From: Pseudomonas chlororaphis
GTDB taxonomy: Bacteria; Pseudomonadota; Gammaproteobacteria; Pseudomonadales; Pseudomonadaceae
Assembly: GCA_001023535.1 (NCBI GenBank)
Contig: CP011020.1
Coordinates: 3,051,734-3,115,733 of the forward strand
Direction of reading: 5' to 3'
Length of the DNA: 64,000 nucleotides
Shown here: positions 44,713 to 53,885 of the stretch, piece by piece
How positions within the stretch are numbered: the first letter of the stretch is position 1
Layout: every line of letters starts with the position of its first letter
The notes under the pieces: model-generated
Database searches by the model: none
The model's input: only the letters and a program-made list of their open reading frames with translations
Told to the model about the DNA's origin: nothing
Made by a program: the position numbers and the translations under genes

Positions 44713-47022
44713 TCAAGCCAACTGACTGCGCAACTGCCGCGCCGCCGCCACCATGTTCACCAACGCCGCTTCCGTCTCCGGCCACGCCCGGGTTTTCAAG
44801 CCGCAATCGGGGTTGACCCACAACCGCTCCGGAGCGATGCGCTTGACCGCCTTGCTCATCAGCGAAACCATCTCGGCCGTGTCCGGCACCCGGGGCGAGT
44901 GGATGTCATAGACGCCCGGGCCGATATCGTTCGGGTAATCGAACGCTTCGAAAGCCTCCAGCAATTCCATGTCCGAACGTGAGGTTTCAATGGTGATGAC
45001 GTCGGCGTCCATGTCGGCGATGGCCTTGATCACGTCATTGAACTCGCTGTAGCACATGTGGGTATGGATCTGGGTTTCATCGCCCACGCCCGAGGCGCAC
45101 AGGCGGAAGGCCTCCACCGCCCAGTCGAGGTATTCCTGCCATTGGCCGCGGCGCAACGGCAGGCCCTCGCGAAACGCCGCCTCGTCGATCTGCACGATGC
45201 TGATGCCGGCTTTCTCCAGGTCCAGCACTTCGTCCCGCAGGGCCAGGGCCAGTTGGCGGGCCTGGACCTGGCGCGACACATCTTCGCGGGGGAACGACCA
45301 CATCAGCATGGTCACGGGCCCGGTGAGCATGCCCTTCATGACCTTGTCGGTCAGGCGCTGGGCGTAGCAGATCCAGTCGACGGTCATGGGCTTGGGCCGG
45401 CTGATGTCGCCGTAGATGATCGCCGGCTTCACGCAACGCGAACCATAGCTCTGCACCCAGCCGAAACGGGTGAAGGCGTAGCCGTCCAGTTGCTCGGCGA
45501 AATACTCCACCATGTCGTTGCGCTCGGCCTCGCCATGCACCAGCACATCCAGGCCCAGGCGCTCCTGGATCTGCACGGCATGACGGATCTCGGTGTGCAT
45601 GGCGTCCTGATAATCGTTGGCCGACAACTTGCCCTGTTTATAGGCCTGACGTGCCAGGCGAATCGCCGACGTCTGTGGGAAAGAACCGATGGACGTGGTC
45701 GGAAACGCCGGCAACTTCAGCCTGGCACGCTGCCGTTCGATGCGCTGGGCGAAGGGCGATTGCCGCTGGCTGTCCTGGGGACTGATCGCGTCGAGTCGGG
45801 CCTGGACCTCAGGCTTGTGGATCCGTGCCGAGGCGGCGCGACGGGCCTGCACTTCACGGCTGTCGGCCAAGGCCTGGTGGACGCCGGGGGCGTGAGGGTC
45901 ATTCAACGCATCGCGCAGCACCGCCACTTCACCACACTTCTGCACGGCGAAGGCCAGCCAGCTCTTGAGTTCGGGATCGAGCTTGTCTTCACGCTCCAGG
46001 TCCACCGGGCTGTGCAGCAACGAGCAGGACGTGCTGACCCAGAGGTTGTCGCCAAAACGTTCCTGGGCCGGTTGCAACTGCGCCAGTGCCTGTTCCAGCT
46101 CACAACGCCAGACGTTGCGGCCATTGACCAGGCCCACCGACAGGATCTTGTAGCTCGGCAGCCGGTCCAGCACCTGGCCCAATTGCTCCGGCGCACGTAC
46201 CGCGTCGATGTGCAAGCCATCCACCGGCAGGCTCACCGCCAGGCCGAGGTTGTCGGCCAGGCCGCTGAAGTAGGTCGCCACGAGTTTTTTCAGCGGCGAA
46301 TACTGAAGGATGTGGTAGGCCCGCTCGAAGGCATTTTTCCAGGCCTGGGGCAAATCGAGGGTCAGGATCGGCTCGTCGATCTGCACCCATTCCACGCCCT
46401 GGCGCTGGAGACGATTGAGGATTTCACCGTAGACCGGCAGCAACCGCTCCAGCAGGTCCAGCTTGTCGAAGTCCTCGCCCTTGGCCTTGCCCAGCCACAG
46501 GTAGGTCAGCGGGCCGATGAGCACCGGCTTGACCCGATGGCCCAGGGCGTGGGCCTCGTCCACTTCGTCGAACAGCTGTTCCCAGCTCAGGGTGAACGCT
46601 TGGTCAGCGGAGAACTCCGGGACCAGGTAGTGATAGTTGGTGTCGAACCACTTGGTCAGCTCCTGGGCGTGTTGCGCCTGGTCGTGACCGGCGCAACAGC
46701 TGGCGGTGGCGCCACGGGCCATGGCGAACAAGGTGTCGAGGGTAGGCCGGCCCTGGCCATTGAGGGTGTCGTGGAAACGCGATGGAACCACGCCCAAAGC
46801 CAGGGTGTGGCTGAGCACCTGGTCGTACCAGGCGAAGTCGCCGACGGGCAGCAGGTCGATGCCGGCGTCTTTCTGCAATTGCCAGTGCCGGGCCCGCAGC
46901 TCACGTCCCACCGCTTGCAGCGCGTCCGGTGCCAGGTCGCCCTTCCAGTAGGCTTCGAGGGCTTTTTTCAGTTCGCGGTCGGCGCCGATGCGGGGAAAAC
47001 CGAGGGTGTGGGCCAGGGCCAT
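44713..47022 (-). CDS. metE: Cobalamin-independent methionine synthase
   Basis: 769 residues from [13 protein letters not shown], with AGGAGG RBS. Two homologous barrels; zinc ligands in HTHMCYSEF and NPDCGLKTR near the C-terminus and the conserved [11 protein letters not shown] start of the second barrel. Transfers methyl from 5-methyltetrahydropteroyl-triglutamate to homocysteine. Divergent to metR. Confidence 0.97.
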   Translation of the reverse strand: MALAHTLGFPRIGADRELKKALEAYWKGDLAPDALQAVGRELRARHWQLQKDAGIDLLPVGDFAWYDQVLSHTLALGVVPSRFHDTLNGQGRPTLDTLFAMARGATASCCAGHDQAQHAQELTKWFDTNYHYLVPEFSADQAFTLSWEQLFDEVDEAHALGHRVKPVLIGPLTYLWLGKAKGEDFDKLDLLERLLPVYGEILNRLQRQGVEWVQIDEPILTLDLPQAWKNAFERAYHILQYSPLKKLVATYFSGLADNLGLAVSLPVDGLHIDAVRAPEQLGQVLDRLPSYKILSVGLVNGRNVWRCELEQALAQLQPAQERFGDNLWVSTSCSLLHSPVDLEREDKLDPELKSWLAFAVQKCGEVAVLRDALNDPHAPGVHQALADSREVQARRAASARIHKPEVQARLDAISPQDSQRQSPFAQRIERQRARLKLPAFPTTSIGSFPQTSAIRLARQAYKQGKLSANDYQDAMHTEIRHAVQIQERLGLDVLVHGEAERNDMVEYFAEQLDGYAFTRFGWVQSYGSRCVKPAIIYGDISRPKPMTVDWICYAQRLTDKVMKGMLTGPVTMLMWSFPREDVSRQVQARQLALALRDEVLDLEKAGISIVQIDEAAFREGLPLRRGQWQEYLDWAVEAFRLCASGVGDETQIHTHMCYSEFNDVIKAIADMDADVITIETSRSDMELLEAFEAFDYPNDIGPGVYDIHSPRVPDTAEMVSLMSKAVKRIAPERLWVNPDCGLKTRAWPETEAALVNMVAAARQLRSQLA

Positions 47023-47073
47023 GGTGTGCGTCCTCCTGTAAAAGATGGCGCTATTGTCGACAGCCGACCCTTC

Positions 47074-47086
47074 ATGAGACAAACTC
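47074..47086. promoter_or_regulatory. Candidate MetR operator
   Basis: TGAG-ACAAA-CTCA, 13-bp inverted repeat near the MetR consensus TGAA-N5-TTCA, midway in the metE-metR divergent promoter. Confidence 0.5.
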
Positions 47087-47117
47087 AACCTTTTCGTGTT
47101 GATCACAAGTTTTTCTC

Positions 47118-48047
47118 ATGGAGCCTCCGGTGCTTGAACTCCGTCACCTCAAGACCCTGCATGCCCTGCGCGAAGCCGATAGCCTGGTGGAAGCCGCCGA
47201 ACGCCTGCACCTGACCCAGTCCGCGCTGTCCCACCAGTTCAAGGAACTGGAGGAACGCCTGGGCATGCAGTTGTTCGTGCGCAAGACCAAACCGGTACGG
47301 TTCACCAGCGCCGGCCTGCGCCTGCTGCAACTGGCCGATGCCACCCTGCCCCTGCTGCGCGGCGCCGAACGGGACATCGCGCGCCTGGCGGGCGGCACCG
47401 CCGGGCGCCTGCACATGGCGATCGAGTGCCACAGCTGCTTCCAGTGGCTGATGCCCACCATCGACCAGTTCCGCGACGCCTGGCCCGAAGTCGAACTGGA
47501 CCTGGCCTCGGGCTTCGCCTTCGCGCCGTTGCCGGCCCTGGCCCGGGGCGACCTGGACCTGGTGGTCACGTCCGACCCGCTGGAACTGGCCGGCATCACC
47601 TACGTGCCGCTGTTCACCTACGAAGCGATGCTCGCCGTGGCCAACCAGCACCGTCTGGCGGGCAAGCCGTTCATCGTGCCGGAGGACCTGGTCAGCGAAA
47701 CCCTGATCACCTACCCGGTGGAACGGGATCGGCTGGACATCTTCACCCGCTTCCTGGAGCCGGCCGACATCGAACCGGCCCAGGTGCGCACGTCCGAACT
47801 GACGGTGATGATGATGCAACTGGTGGCCAGCGGCCGCGGCGTCTGCGGCATGCCCCACTGGGCGCTGCATGAATACAGCTCACGGGGCTACGTGAAGGCC
47901 AAGCGCCTGGGCGAAAAAGGCCTGTTCGCCACCCTGTACGCAGCGGTCCGCACAGACATGCTCGACGCACCGTACATGCGCGACTTCCTGCTGACGGCGA
48001 AGGACACGTCGTTTTCCACCCTCGATGGGGTCAGTGCGGTGCGCTGA
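47118..48047 (+). CDS. metR: LysR-type regulator MetR
   Basis: 309 residues. N-terminal HTH (DSLVEAAERLHLTQSALSHQFKELEERLGMQLFVRKTKPVRFT) and a C-terminal effector domain with HSCFQWLMPTIDQF, typical of MetR, which uses homocysteine. Divergent to metE, the standard arrangement for control of metE. Confidence 0.93.
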   Translation: MEPPVLELRHLKTLHALREADSLVEAAERLHLTQSALSHQFKELEERLGMQLFVRKTKPVRFTSAGLRLLQLADATLPLLRGAERDIARLAGGTAGRLHMAIECHSCFQWLMPTIDQFRDAWPEVELDLASGFAFAPLPALARGDLDLVVTSDPLELAGITYVPLFTYEAMLAVANQHRLAGKPFIVPEDLVSETLITYPVERDRLDIFTRFLEPADIEPAQVRTSELTVMMMQLVASGRGVCGMPHWALHEYSSRGYVKAKRLGEKGLFATLYAAVRTDMLDAPYMRDFLLTAKDTSFSTLDGVSAVR

Positions 48048-48057
48048 TGGCGGCGAG

Positions 48058-48252
48058 CCCTTCGCGAGCAAGCCCGCTCCCACAGAGGATCCGCAGCAAA
48101 GCCCAATTCTGTGGACACCACCACCCCCTGTGGGAGGACCTGCTGCAAAGCCCAACTCTGTGGACACCACCAACCCCTGTGGGAAGATCTGCTGCAAAGC
48201 CCAACTCTGTGGACACCACCAATCCCTGTGGGAGCGGGCTTGCCCGCGAAGG
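48058..48252. repeat. REP ends flanking three 49-bp tandem repeats
   Basis: A REP at 48058-48086 and an inverse REP at 48225-48252 enclose three tandem 49-bp units beginning GCAAAGCCCA at 48096, 48145 and 48194. The copies differ at a few bases and each contains CTGTGGACACCACCA. Confidence 0.88.
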
Positions 48253-48256
48253 GGCC

Positions 48257-48754
48257 CTACAGTTCAAGCCACATATGGATCTTGTCGAAGTATTCGTCAT
48301 CTACCCGGATGGCCATCGGCTCCAGCCCATACAGCACAAAGCCGCAACGCTGGTAGAGCTTGACCGCCGGGTCGTTGCCGGCGGTGACGGTCAACTGCAC
48401 CAGACGCAGGAAAGGGTGGCGGCGAGCTTCGTCGAGGGCCGCTTGCAGCAACTGCTGGCCCAGCCCCTGGCGGCCATGGGCGGCGCTGACGTACAGGCCG
48501 AACAGAGTCGCCTTGTGCCGGGCCTTGGCCCGAGGCTCCAGGGCCAGACCGACCATCCCCACCAGTTGCCCCGCCTCGAACGCCCCCAGCACCACGTCCA
48601 GCCGGCTGGTCAGCCGCGACTCCCACCAATTGATCGGCAGCGCCGCCCGCTCACTGACGCTGGAAGTGAAGGCCTGCGGATGCTGCGCGTAGGCCTGGAG
48701 CATCAGTTCGCGATACGCGCTGGCATCGCCGGCCCGCAGCCGCCGGATGTTCAT
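48257..48754 (-). CDS. GNAT family N-acetyltransferase
   Basis: 165 residues. Acetyl-CoA motif RQGLGQQLLQAALDEA near residue 95 and the C-terminal LTVTAGNDPAVKLYQRCGFVLYG of the GNAT fold. Substrate unknown. Four-base overlap with the LysE gene start/stop pair suggests an operon. Confidence 0.88.
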   Translation of the reverse strand: MNIRRLRAGDASAYRELMLQAYAQHPQAFTSSVSERAALPINWWESRLTSRLDVVLGAFEAGQLVGMVGLALEPRAKARHKATLFGLYVSAAHGRQGLGQQLLQAALDEARRHPFLRLVQLTVTAGNDPAVKLYQRCGFVLYGLEPMAIRVDDEYFDKIHMWLEL

Positions 48755-49389
48755 GCCCCGCGCCGTTGCTCAAGCATCAGGCGCAGCGCCAACGTAGCGA
48801 GCACAAAGCCCATGAAATAACGCTGCACCGCCAGCCAGGTCGGGTTGTGGGCGAACCAGGACGCAATCCCGGCGGCAAACAGCGCGATCAGCAGGTTGAC
48901 GCTGAAACTGATGCTGATCTGGGTCAGCCCGAGGATGAGGCTCTGGGTGAACAGCGAGCCGTGCTCCGGGCTGATGAACTGCGGGAACACCGACAGGTAG
49001 AACACCGCGATCTTGGGGTTCAGGGCACTGGTGAGAAAGCCCATGGTGATCAACTTGCGCGTAGAGTCCGCCGGCAACTGCTGCGCCTCGAACGGTGAGC
49101 GAGCACCGGGCTTCACGGCCTGCCAGGCCAGCCACAGCAGATACAGCGCACCGGCCCACTTCAGGATTTCATAGGCCAGAGGCACCGCCAGGAACACCGC
49201 CGTCAGCCCCGCTGCCGCCGCGAACATGTGCACGAAAAAGCCCGCCACCACTCCCAGCAGGGAAGTGACGCCGGCCTTGCGGCCCTGGCAGATCGAACGG
49301 GAAATCAGGTAGATCATGTTCGGACCGGGCGTGAGCACCATCAGCAACGCGGCGGCGGCGAAAATCAGCAGGTCTGGCAGTGCAATCAT
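48751..49389 (-). CDS. LysE family amino-acid exporter
   Basis: 212 residues, about six transmembrane segments. LysE/RhtB opening LPDLLIFAAAALLMVLTPGPNMIYLISRSICQGRKAG and the central GFLTSALNPKIAVFYLSVFPQF. Probably exports an amino acid or derivative. Coupled to the GNAT gene downstream (ATGA). Confidence 0.9.
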   Translation of the reverse strand: MIALPDLLIFAAAALLMVLTPGPNMIYLISRSICQGRKAGVTSLLGVVAGFFVHMFAAAAGLTAVFLAVPLAYEILKWAGALYLLWLAWQAVKPGARSPFEAQQLPADSTRKLITMGFLTSALNPKIAVFYLSVFPQFISPEHGSLFTQSLILGLTQISISFSVNLLIALFAAGIASWFAHNPTWLAVQRYFMGFVLATLALRLMLEQRRGA

Positions 49390-49406
49390 GGGCGTTGTTC
49401 CTGGAA

Positions 49407-49823
49407 TCAGCAGGCCACGGAAGGCGACGCTCGATAAAACGGCAGGATGACCTCGCCTGTCAACGGCGCCAGCAGCAGGTCGTGCTCGCCGGCCGGATCG
49501 ATCCAGCGCACTTCCTCGATCTCGGCAGCCGGTGAAACAGCGGCGTCGATTTCCAGCAGGAACACCTGCGCCTGGACGGTAAAGCCTGGCTCGTTGGCGG
49601 CCGGCGCACTGAAGGCGCCCAGGTAGCGCGCCTGGGCAGGATCGATCACCAGGCCCAGCTCTTCCTCCAGCTCCCGGGCCAGGGCCTCGACCGGTTGCTC
49701 ATGGGGCTCGATCTTGCCCCCCGGCTGCATGAAGGCCAGGGTGCCGCGCTTGCGCACCAGCAGGGTCCGACCGTCCGGCCCGATCAACAGGGCGGCGGCG
49801 ATGCGGATGAGCGAATCGGTCAT
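49407..49823 (-). CDS. Nudix hydrolase
   Basis: 138 residues with a full Nudix box GGKIEPHEQPVEALARELEEELGL near residue 31. Hydrolyses a nucleoside diphosphate derivative, substrate unknown. Same strand as LysE, 17 bases upstream, so probably co-transcribed. Confidence 0.9.
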   Translation of the reverse strand: MTDSLIRIAAALLIGPDGRTLLVRKRGTLAFMQPGGKIEPHEQPVEALARELEEELGLVIDPAQARYLGAFSAPAANEPGFTVQAQVFLLEIDAAVSPAAEIEEVRWIDPAGEHDLLLAPLTGEVILPFYRASPSVAC

Positions 49824-49906
49824 GGGAATTGGCCTCGGGCAAAAAATGCCCGGGAGATTACAGATCGCAGCGGTTGGAGCAAAGCCTCAAGATCAACACT
49901 GTCTCT

Positions 49907-49996
49907 TGTGGGAGCGGGCTTGCTCGCGAAGGCGGCGTGTCAGGGAATACATCCTTAACTGACACACCGCCTTCGCGAGCAAGCCCGCTCCCACAG
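49907..49996. repeat. Perfect inverted REP pair
   Basis: TGTGGGAGCGGGCTTGCTCG... and its inverse ...CGAGCAAGCCCGCTCCCACA with GGCGGCGTGTCAG and CTGACACACCGCC arms, making one long palindrome between a convergent-neighbour pair. Confidence 0.92.
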
Positions 49997-50008
49997 GTTG
50001 AGCTGTGT

Positions 50009-51367
50009 TCACCCCAGGATCGGCCTGGGCGCCGAAGCGTCTTCGGGAATCTTGACGAACACGCTGTAGCGGGCGCACTCCATCGCTTCGAAGGCGATGA
50101 GTTTTTCCACCAGCGGACCGCTCAGGACCTTGCCGGCGTTGAGCAGCAACATGCCGTTGTCGGCATTGAGGTTGCGCGCCAGGACCATCCCGGCCGACAG
50201 CTCCCGGGTGTTCAAGACCTTCACCGTCGGGTCCGACAGGGTCACGTCGTCCAGGTATTCGCCGCAGGCCTTGATGAAGTCCTCGATCATGTCCGGGTCG
50301 TACAGCTTGCCAGCGTATTTGCGGATGTAGACCAGGGCTTCGTCGCTGTTCATCTGCCGTTCGAGGATCAACCCGCGCTGCAACTCGATGAAGTCCACCG
50401 CCAGCTTCAACAGCCGCGAACCGAACGGGATCGCCTCGCCCTTGAGGTGCTCGGGGAAGCCGCTGCCGTCCCAGCGTTCCTGGTGATGGCGAATGATCCG
50501 GGCCGCGTCCTTCATCGGGTCCAGGGTCATCAACAGCGATTCGCTCTGCTTCGGATAGGCGCGGTACAGGTCCAGCTCGGTGTGGTGCAGCAGGTCGGCC
50601 GGCGTGACCATCATGTTGTCGGTCCAGCTCAGCTTGCCGATGTTGTACAGCGCCGCCGCCATGGTCAGGTCGCGATCGGTGGACTCGTCGAGGAAATGCA
50701 GGCGGCTGTAGACCCGGATCAACTCGATGATCTGCCGGTTGGTCTGCTTGGCCTTGGGCAGGCGCAGGTTGGCGATCAGCGAGAACACTTCCGTGCTGGT
50801 GACATAGCTGCGCTTGAGTTCATCGTAGGCCAGGTCGAGCATGTCGGCGGTCTGCTGCAACTCGGAGGTGCGCGAGGCCACGCGTTTTTCCAAGGTGGCG
50901 TTGAGCGTCTTGAGTTGCTGGTTCTGCTCGCGGGTCAGCGCTTCGAGGCGCTGGCGTTCGCTTTCGGAATGCTGGTGGGCCAGGGCCTGGCGCAGGGCCT
51001 GCACCACTTCCTCGTCGTTCCACGGTTTGCTGAGGTAGCGGTACAAGCCGCCCTCGTTGATGGCCTTGGTCATCATGTCGACGTCGGCATAGCCGGTGAG
51101 CAGGATGCGCAAGGTCGATGGGTACAACTGGCGAATCTGTGCCAACAGCGTGGCGCCGTCCATGTTGGGCATGCGCGCATCGGTCATCACCAGGTCGACC
51201 GGCCGCTCCTTGAGGATTTCCAGGGCCTTGGCGCCACTGTCGGCCAGCAGGATTTCGTAGGGCTGGCTGCGCAGCAGCCGGCGCAGGCTGTTGAGGATCG
51301 ACTCTTCGTCATCGACCAACAGCACCGTCGGTTTTTTGACCGGAACGTCCGGCGATTGATCTTCCAT
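50009..51367 (-). CDS. REC response regulator with degenerate HD-GYP output domain
   Basis: 452 residues. REC with phosphoacceptor Asp63 in MTDARMP and Lys in LSKPW; then a coiled-coil (about 133-175) and an HD-GYP-related domain. It keeps RHHQERWDGSGFP, but the HD pair of the LLHDIGK motif is replaced (ALYNIGK), the first His is absent and the KxHP His is lost (YRAYP). It should therefore not bind the usual metal pair or hydrolyse c-di-GMP, and may act as a binding partner. AGGAGG RBS. Divergent to the 51594-59959 operon. Confidence 0.85.
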   Translation of the reverse strand: MEDQSPDVPVKKPTVLLVDDEESILNSLRRLLRSQPYEILLADSGAKALEILKERPVDLVMTDARMPNMDGATLLAQIRQLYPSTLRILLTGYADVDMMTKAINEGGLYRYLSKPWNDEEVVQALRQALAHQHSESERQRLEALTREQNQQLKTLNATLEKRVASRTSELQQTADMLDLAYDELKRSYVTSTEVFSLIANLRLPKAKQTNRQIIELIRVYSRLHFLDESTDRDLTMAAALYNIGKLSWTDNMMVTPADLLHHTELDLYRAYPKQSESLLMTLDPMKDAARIIRHHQERWDGSGFPEHLKGEAIPFGSRLLKLAVDFIELQRGLILERQMNSDEALVYIRKYAGKLYDPDMIEDFIKACGEYLDDVTLSDPTVKVLNTRELSAGMVLARNLNADNGMLLLNAGKVLSGPLVEKLIAFEAMECARYSVFVKIPEDASAPRPILG

Positions 51368-51593
51368 TGCTACCCCCTCCTATTGATGACGACCGTTTAC
51401 CGTCCCCCAGAAGACAGGCTAGTAGATTGCCGGCATTTAGGCACGATTTGCCATCACGGGCCGAGCGCATCCCGATGAGCCGACTATGCTGTACCCCATG
51501 GAAGGCCATGTACGGGCCAGAACTCTCATGCCAGCGAAAGGGATATCAGATGTTCCCAGGGTTCTATTGTCAGCATCGCCACGGTGCACGGCC

Positions 51594-53885
51594 ATGAGCC
51601 TGCCATCGGAAAGAGCCAACCGGCGGATCCTGATCGTCGACGACACGCCGACGATCCATGAGGATTTTCGCAAGATCCTCAGCCCCCACGCGCCGTCCGA
51701 GGACCACCTGAGCAGTGCCGAAGAAGCCCTGTTCGGTGCGCCGGTGGCCGTCGCCGCCCAGAGTTTCAACCTCGACTCGGCCTTCCAGGGCATGGAAGCC
51801 CTGAACAAGGTCGAGGCGGCGCTGGAGCAAGGGCAGCCCTACGCCATGGCCTTCATCGACATGCGCATGCCGCCCGGCTGGGACGGCCTGGAAACCATCG
51901 AGCGGCTGTGGCGCGCCGACCCCAAGTTGCAAGTGGCGTTGTGCACCGCCTATTCGGACTATTCCTGGGAAGACATCGCCGACCGCCTGGAGCTGGGCGA
52001 CCGTCTGCTCATTCTGAAGAAACCCTTCGACGCCATCGAGATCCGCCAGATGGCCAGCACGCTGACGGTCAAATGGCAGATGACCGAGGACGCCGCGCTG
52101 AAGATGGACATGCTCGAACGGGCGGTCGAAGCGCGCACCCGAGAACTGGCCGACGCCAACATCATCGTGCAGAACAGCCCGACCATCCTCTATCGCCTGC
52201 GGGGCGAGCCGCCGTTCCCGTTGATGTACATCTCCCACAACATCACCAAGTTCGGCCATGTCGCGGCGCATCTGGTGGGCGCGCCGGACTGGGCGCAGAT
52301 GCTCATCCACCCCGATGACCAGTCCAAGATCGACGCCGCCATGGTCCGCGTCCTGGACCGGGACAATGCCGGCGCCTCCATCGAGTTTCGCCTGCGCACC
52401 GGCGACGACACCTACCGCTGGGTGGAGAACCGCTACATTCCGGTGCGCAATGAGCAAGGCCTGTTGCTGGAGGTCGAAGGCATCATCCTCGACATCACCG
52501 AACGCAAGCTGGCCGAAGAGAAGATCGCCCTGCTGGCCCGCACCGACGGCCTGACCGGGCTGGCCAACCGCGCCACCATGATCGAACGACTGCACCAGGC
52601 CTTCGCCGCCGCGCGCCGGGGGGCGCCGGCGTTCGCGATGTTCTACCTGGACCTGGACCACTTCAAGCGGATCAACGACACCCTGGGCCACCCCATCGGC
52701 GACCTGCTCTTGCAGGAAGTCGCCGCACGCATCAAGGCCTGCACCCGGGAGAACGACGTGGTCGCGCGCCTGGGCGGCGACGAGTTCGCCATCCTGCAAC
52801 TGGACGTTCACGAGGCCACCCATTGCGCCGCGCTGGCGGCGAAGATCCGCGACGCCCTGGTGGCGCCCTACGCCCTGGACGGCAACGACGTGCGGATCTC
52901 GGTGAGCATCGGCATCGCCCTGTATACGCCGCAGAGCCTGAGCGCCGACAGCCTGATGGCGCAGTCCGACATGGCCCTGTACCGCTCCAAGGAGAAGGGT
53001 CGCAACCAGTACCATTTCCACAACGAAGAGATCAACCAGGAAGTCACCGACCGGGTCGCCCTGGCCAACGATCTGCGCCGGGCCATCGAGAACCAGGAGC
53101 TGCATTTGCATTACCTGCCGGAAGTCGACCTGGGCACCGGCAAAATCCTCGGCATGGGCGTGCAGGTGCGCTGGAACCACCCCGAGCGCGGCTGGCTGGA
53201 GCCGGCGGTGTTCATGCCGGCCGCCGAGAAGACCGGGCTCATCATCGGCCTGGGCCACTGGGCGCTGGACCAGGCCTGCCGGCAGATGCGCCAGTGGCGC
53301 GACCAGAACATGGCGCCGCCGGTGATCGCCCTCGACCTGTCCCTGACCCAGCTCAAGACCGGCCCGGAACTGATCTACGACGTGCTGCGCACCACCGCGC
53401 GCTGGGAACTGGCCCCGTGGGACCTGCGCTTCGACGTCACCGAAGCCACCCTGGCCCAGACCAAGTGGACTCACAACGACGTGCTGCCGCGCCTGTGCGA
53501 ACTGGGCGTGCAGATCGCAATCGATGAGTTCGGCACCGAATATTCCTCGTTCGATTACCTCAAGACCTACCGCGTCAACCACCTCAAGCTCGCCCAACGG
53601 TTTCTCGACAGTGCCAACGCCGACCCCGGCAACGCCACGACCCTGCGGGCCATCCTCAACTTCGCCCGGGACGTGGGCATCGGGATCATCGCCGAAGGCG
53701 TCGAGACCCAGGAGCAACGCACCACGCTGATGTCCAGCGGTGGGACGATGCAAGCCCAGGGGCACTACTTCAGCACGGTCGTGGACAGCCACCAGGCCGC
53801 CGAGCTGCTCAAGGCCGGCAGCATCGTTCCGGCGGCCGACCACTGGACGCGCCCCCCGAGCCAGCTATCGGAGAGCACCCCATGA
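51594..53885 (+). CDS. REC-PAS-GGDEF-EAL protein: active diguanylate cyclase, degenerate EAL
   Basis: 763 residues from ATG 51594. Long REC variant ([17 protein letters not shown], phospho-site in FIDMRMPPGWDG, Lys in ILKKPFD), PAS at about 190-300, GGDEF with intact RLGGDEFA and I-site REND five residues before it, then EAL with lost key residues: EAL becomes GVQ (MGVQVRW), DDFG becomes DEFG and EITES becomes DVTEA. So predicted to make, not degrade, c-di-GMP. The last four bases overlap the next gene (ATGA). Confidence 0.9.
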   Translation: MSLPSERANRRILIVDDTPTIHEDFRKILSPHAPSEDHLSSAEEALFGAPVAVAAQSFNLDSAFQGMEALNKVEAALEQGQPYAMAFIDMRMPPGWDGLETIERLWRADPKLQVALCTAYSDYSWEDIADRLELGDRLLILKKPFDAIEIRQMASTLTVKWQMTEDAALKMDMLERAVEARTRELADANIIVQNSPTILYRLRGEPPFPLMYISHNITKFGHVAAHLVGAPDWAQMLIHPDDQSKIDAAMVRVLDRDNAGASIEFRLRTGDDTYRWVENRYIPVRNEQGLLLEVEGIILDITERKLAEEKIALLARTDGLTGLANRATMIERLHQAFAAARRGAPAFAMFYLDLDHFKRINDTLGHPIGDLLLQEVAARIKACTRENDVVARLGGDEFAILQLDVHEATHCAALAAKIRDALVAPYALDGNDVRISVSIGIALYTPQSLSADSLMAQSDMALYRSKEKGRNQYHFHNEEINQEVTDRVALANDLRRAIENQELHLHYLPEVDLGTGKILGMGVQVRWNHPERGWLEPAVFMPAAEKTGLIIGLGHWALDQACRQMRQWRDQNMAPPVIALDLSLTQLKTGPELIYDVLRTTARWELAPWDLRFDVTEATLAQTKWTHNDVLPRLCELGVQIAIDEFGTEYSSFDYLKTYRVNHLKLAQRFLDSANADPGNATTLRAILNFARDVGIGIIAEGVETQEQRTTLMSSGGTMQAQGHYFSTVVDSHQAAELLKAGSIVPAADHWTRPPSQLSESTP

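Noticed and set aside
45058..47214. 718-codon open frame opposite metE
   Set aside because: Antisense shadow of metE.
48096..48243. Three 49-bp repeats as a CRISPR array
   Set aside because: Units are contiguous with no unique spacers and no cas genes nearby.
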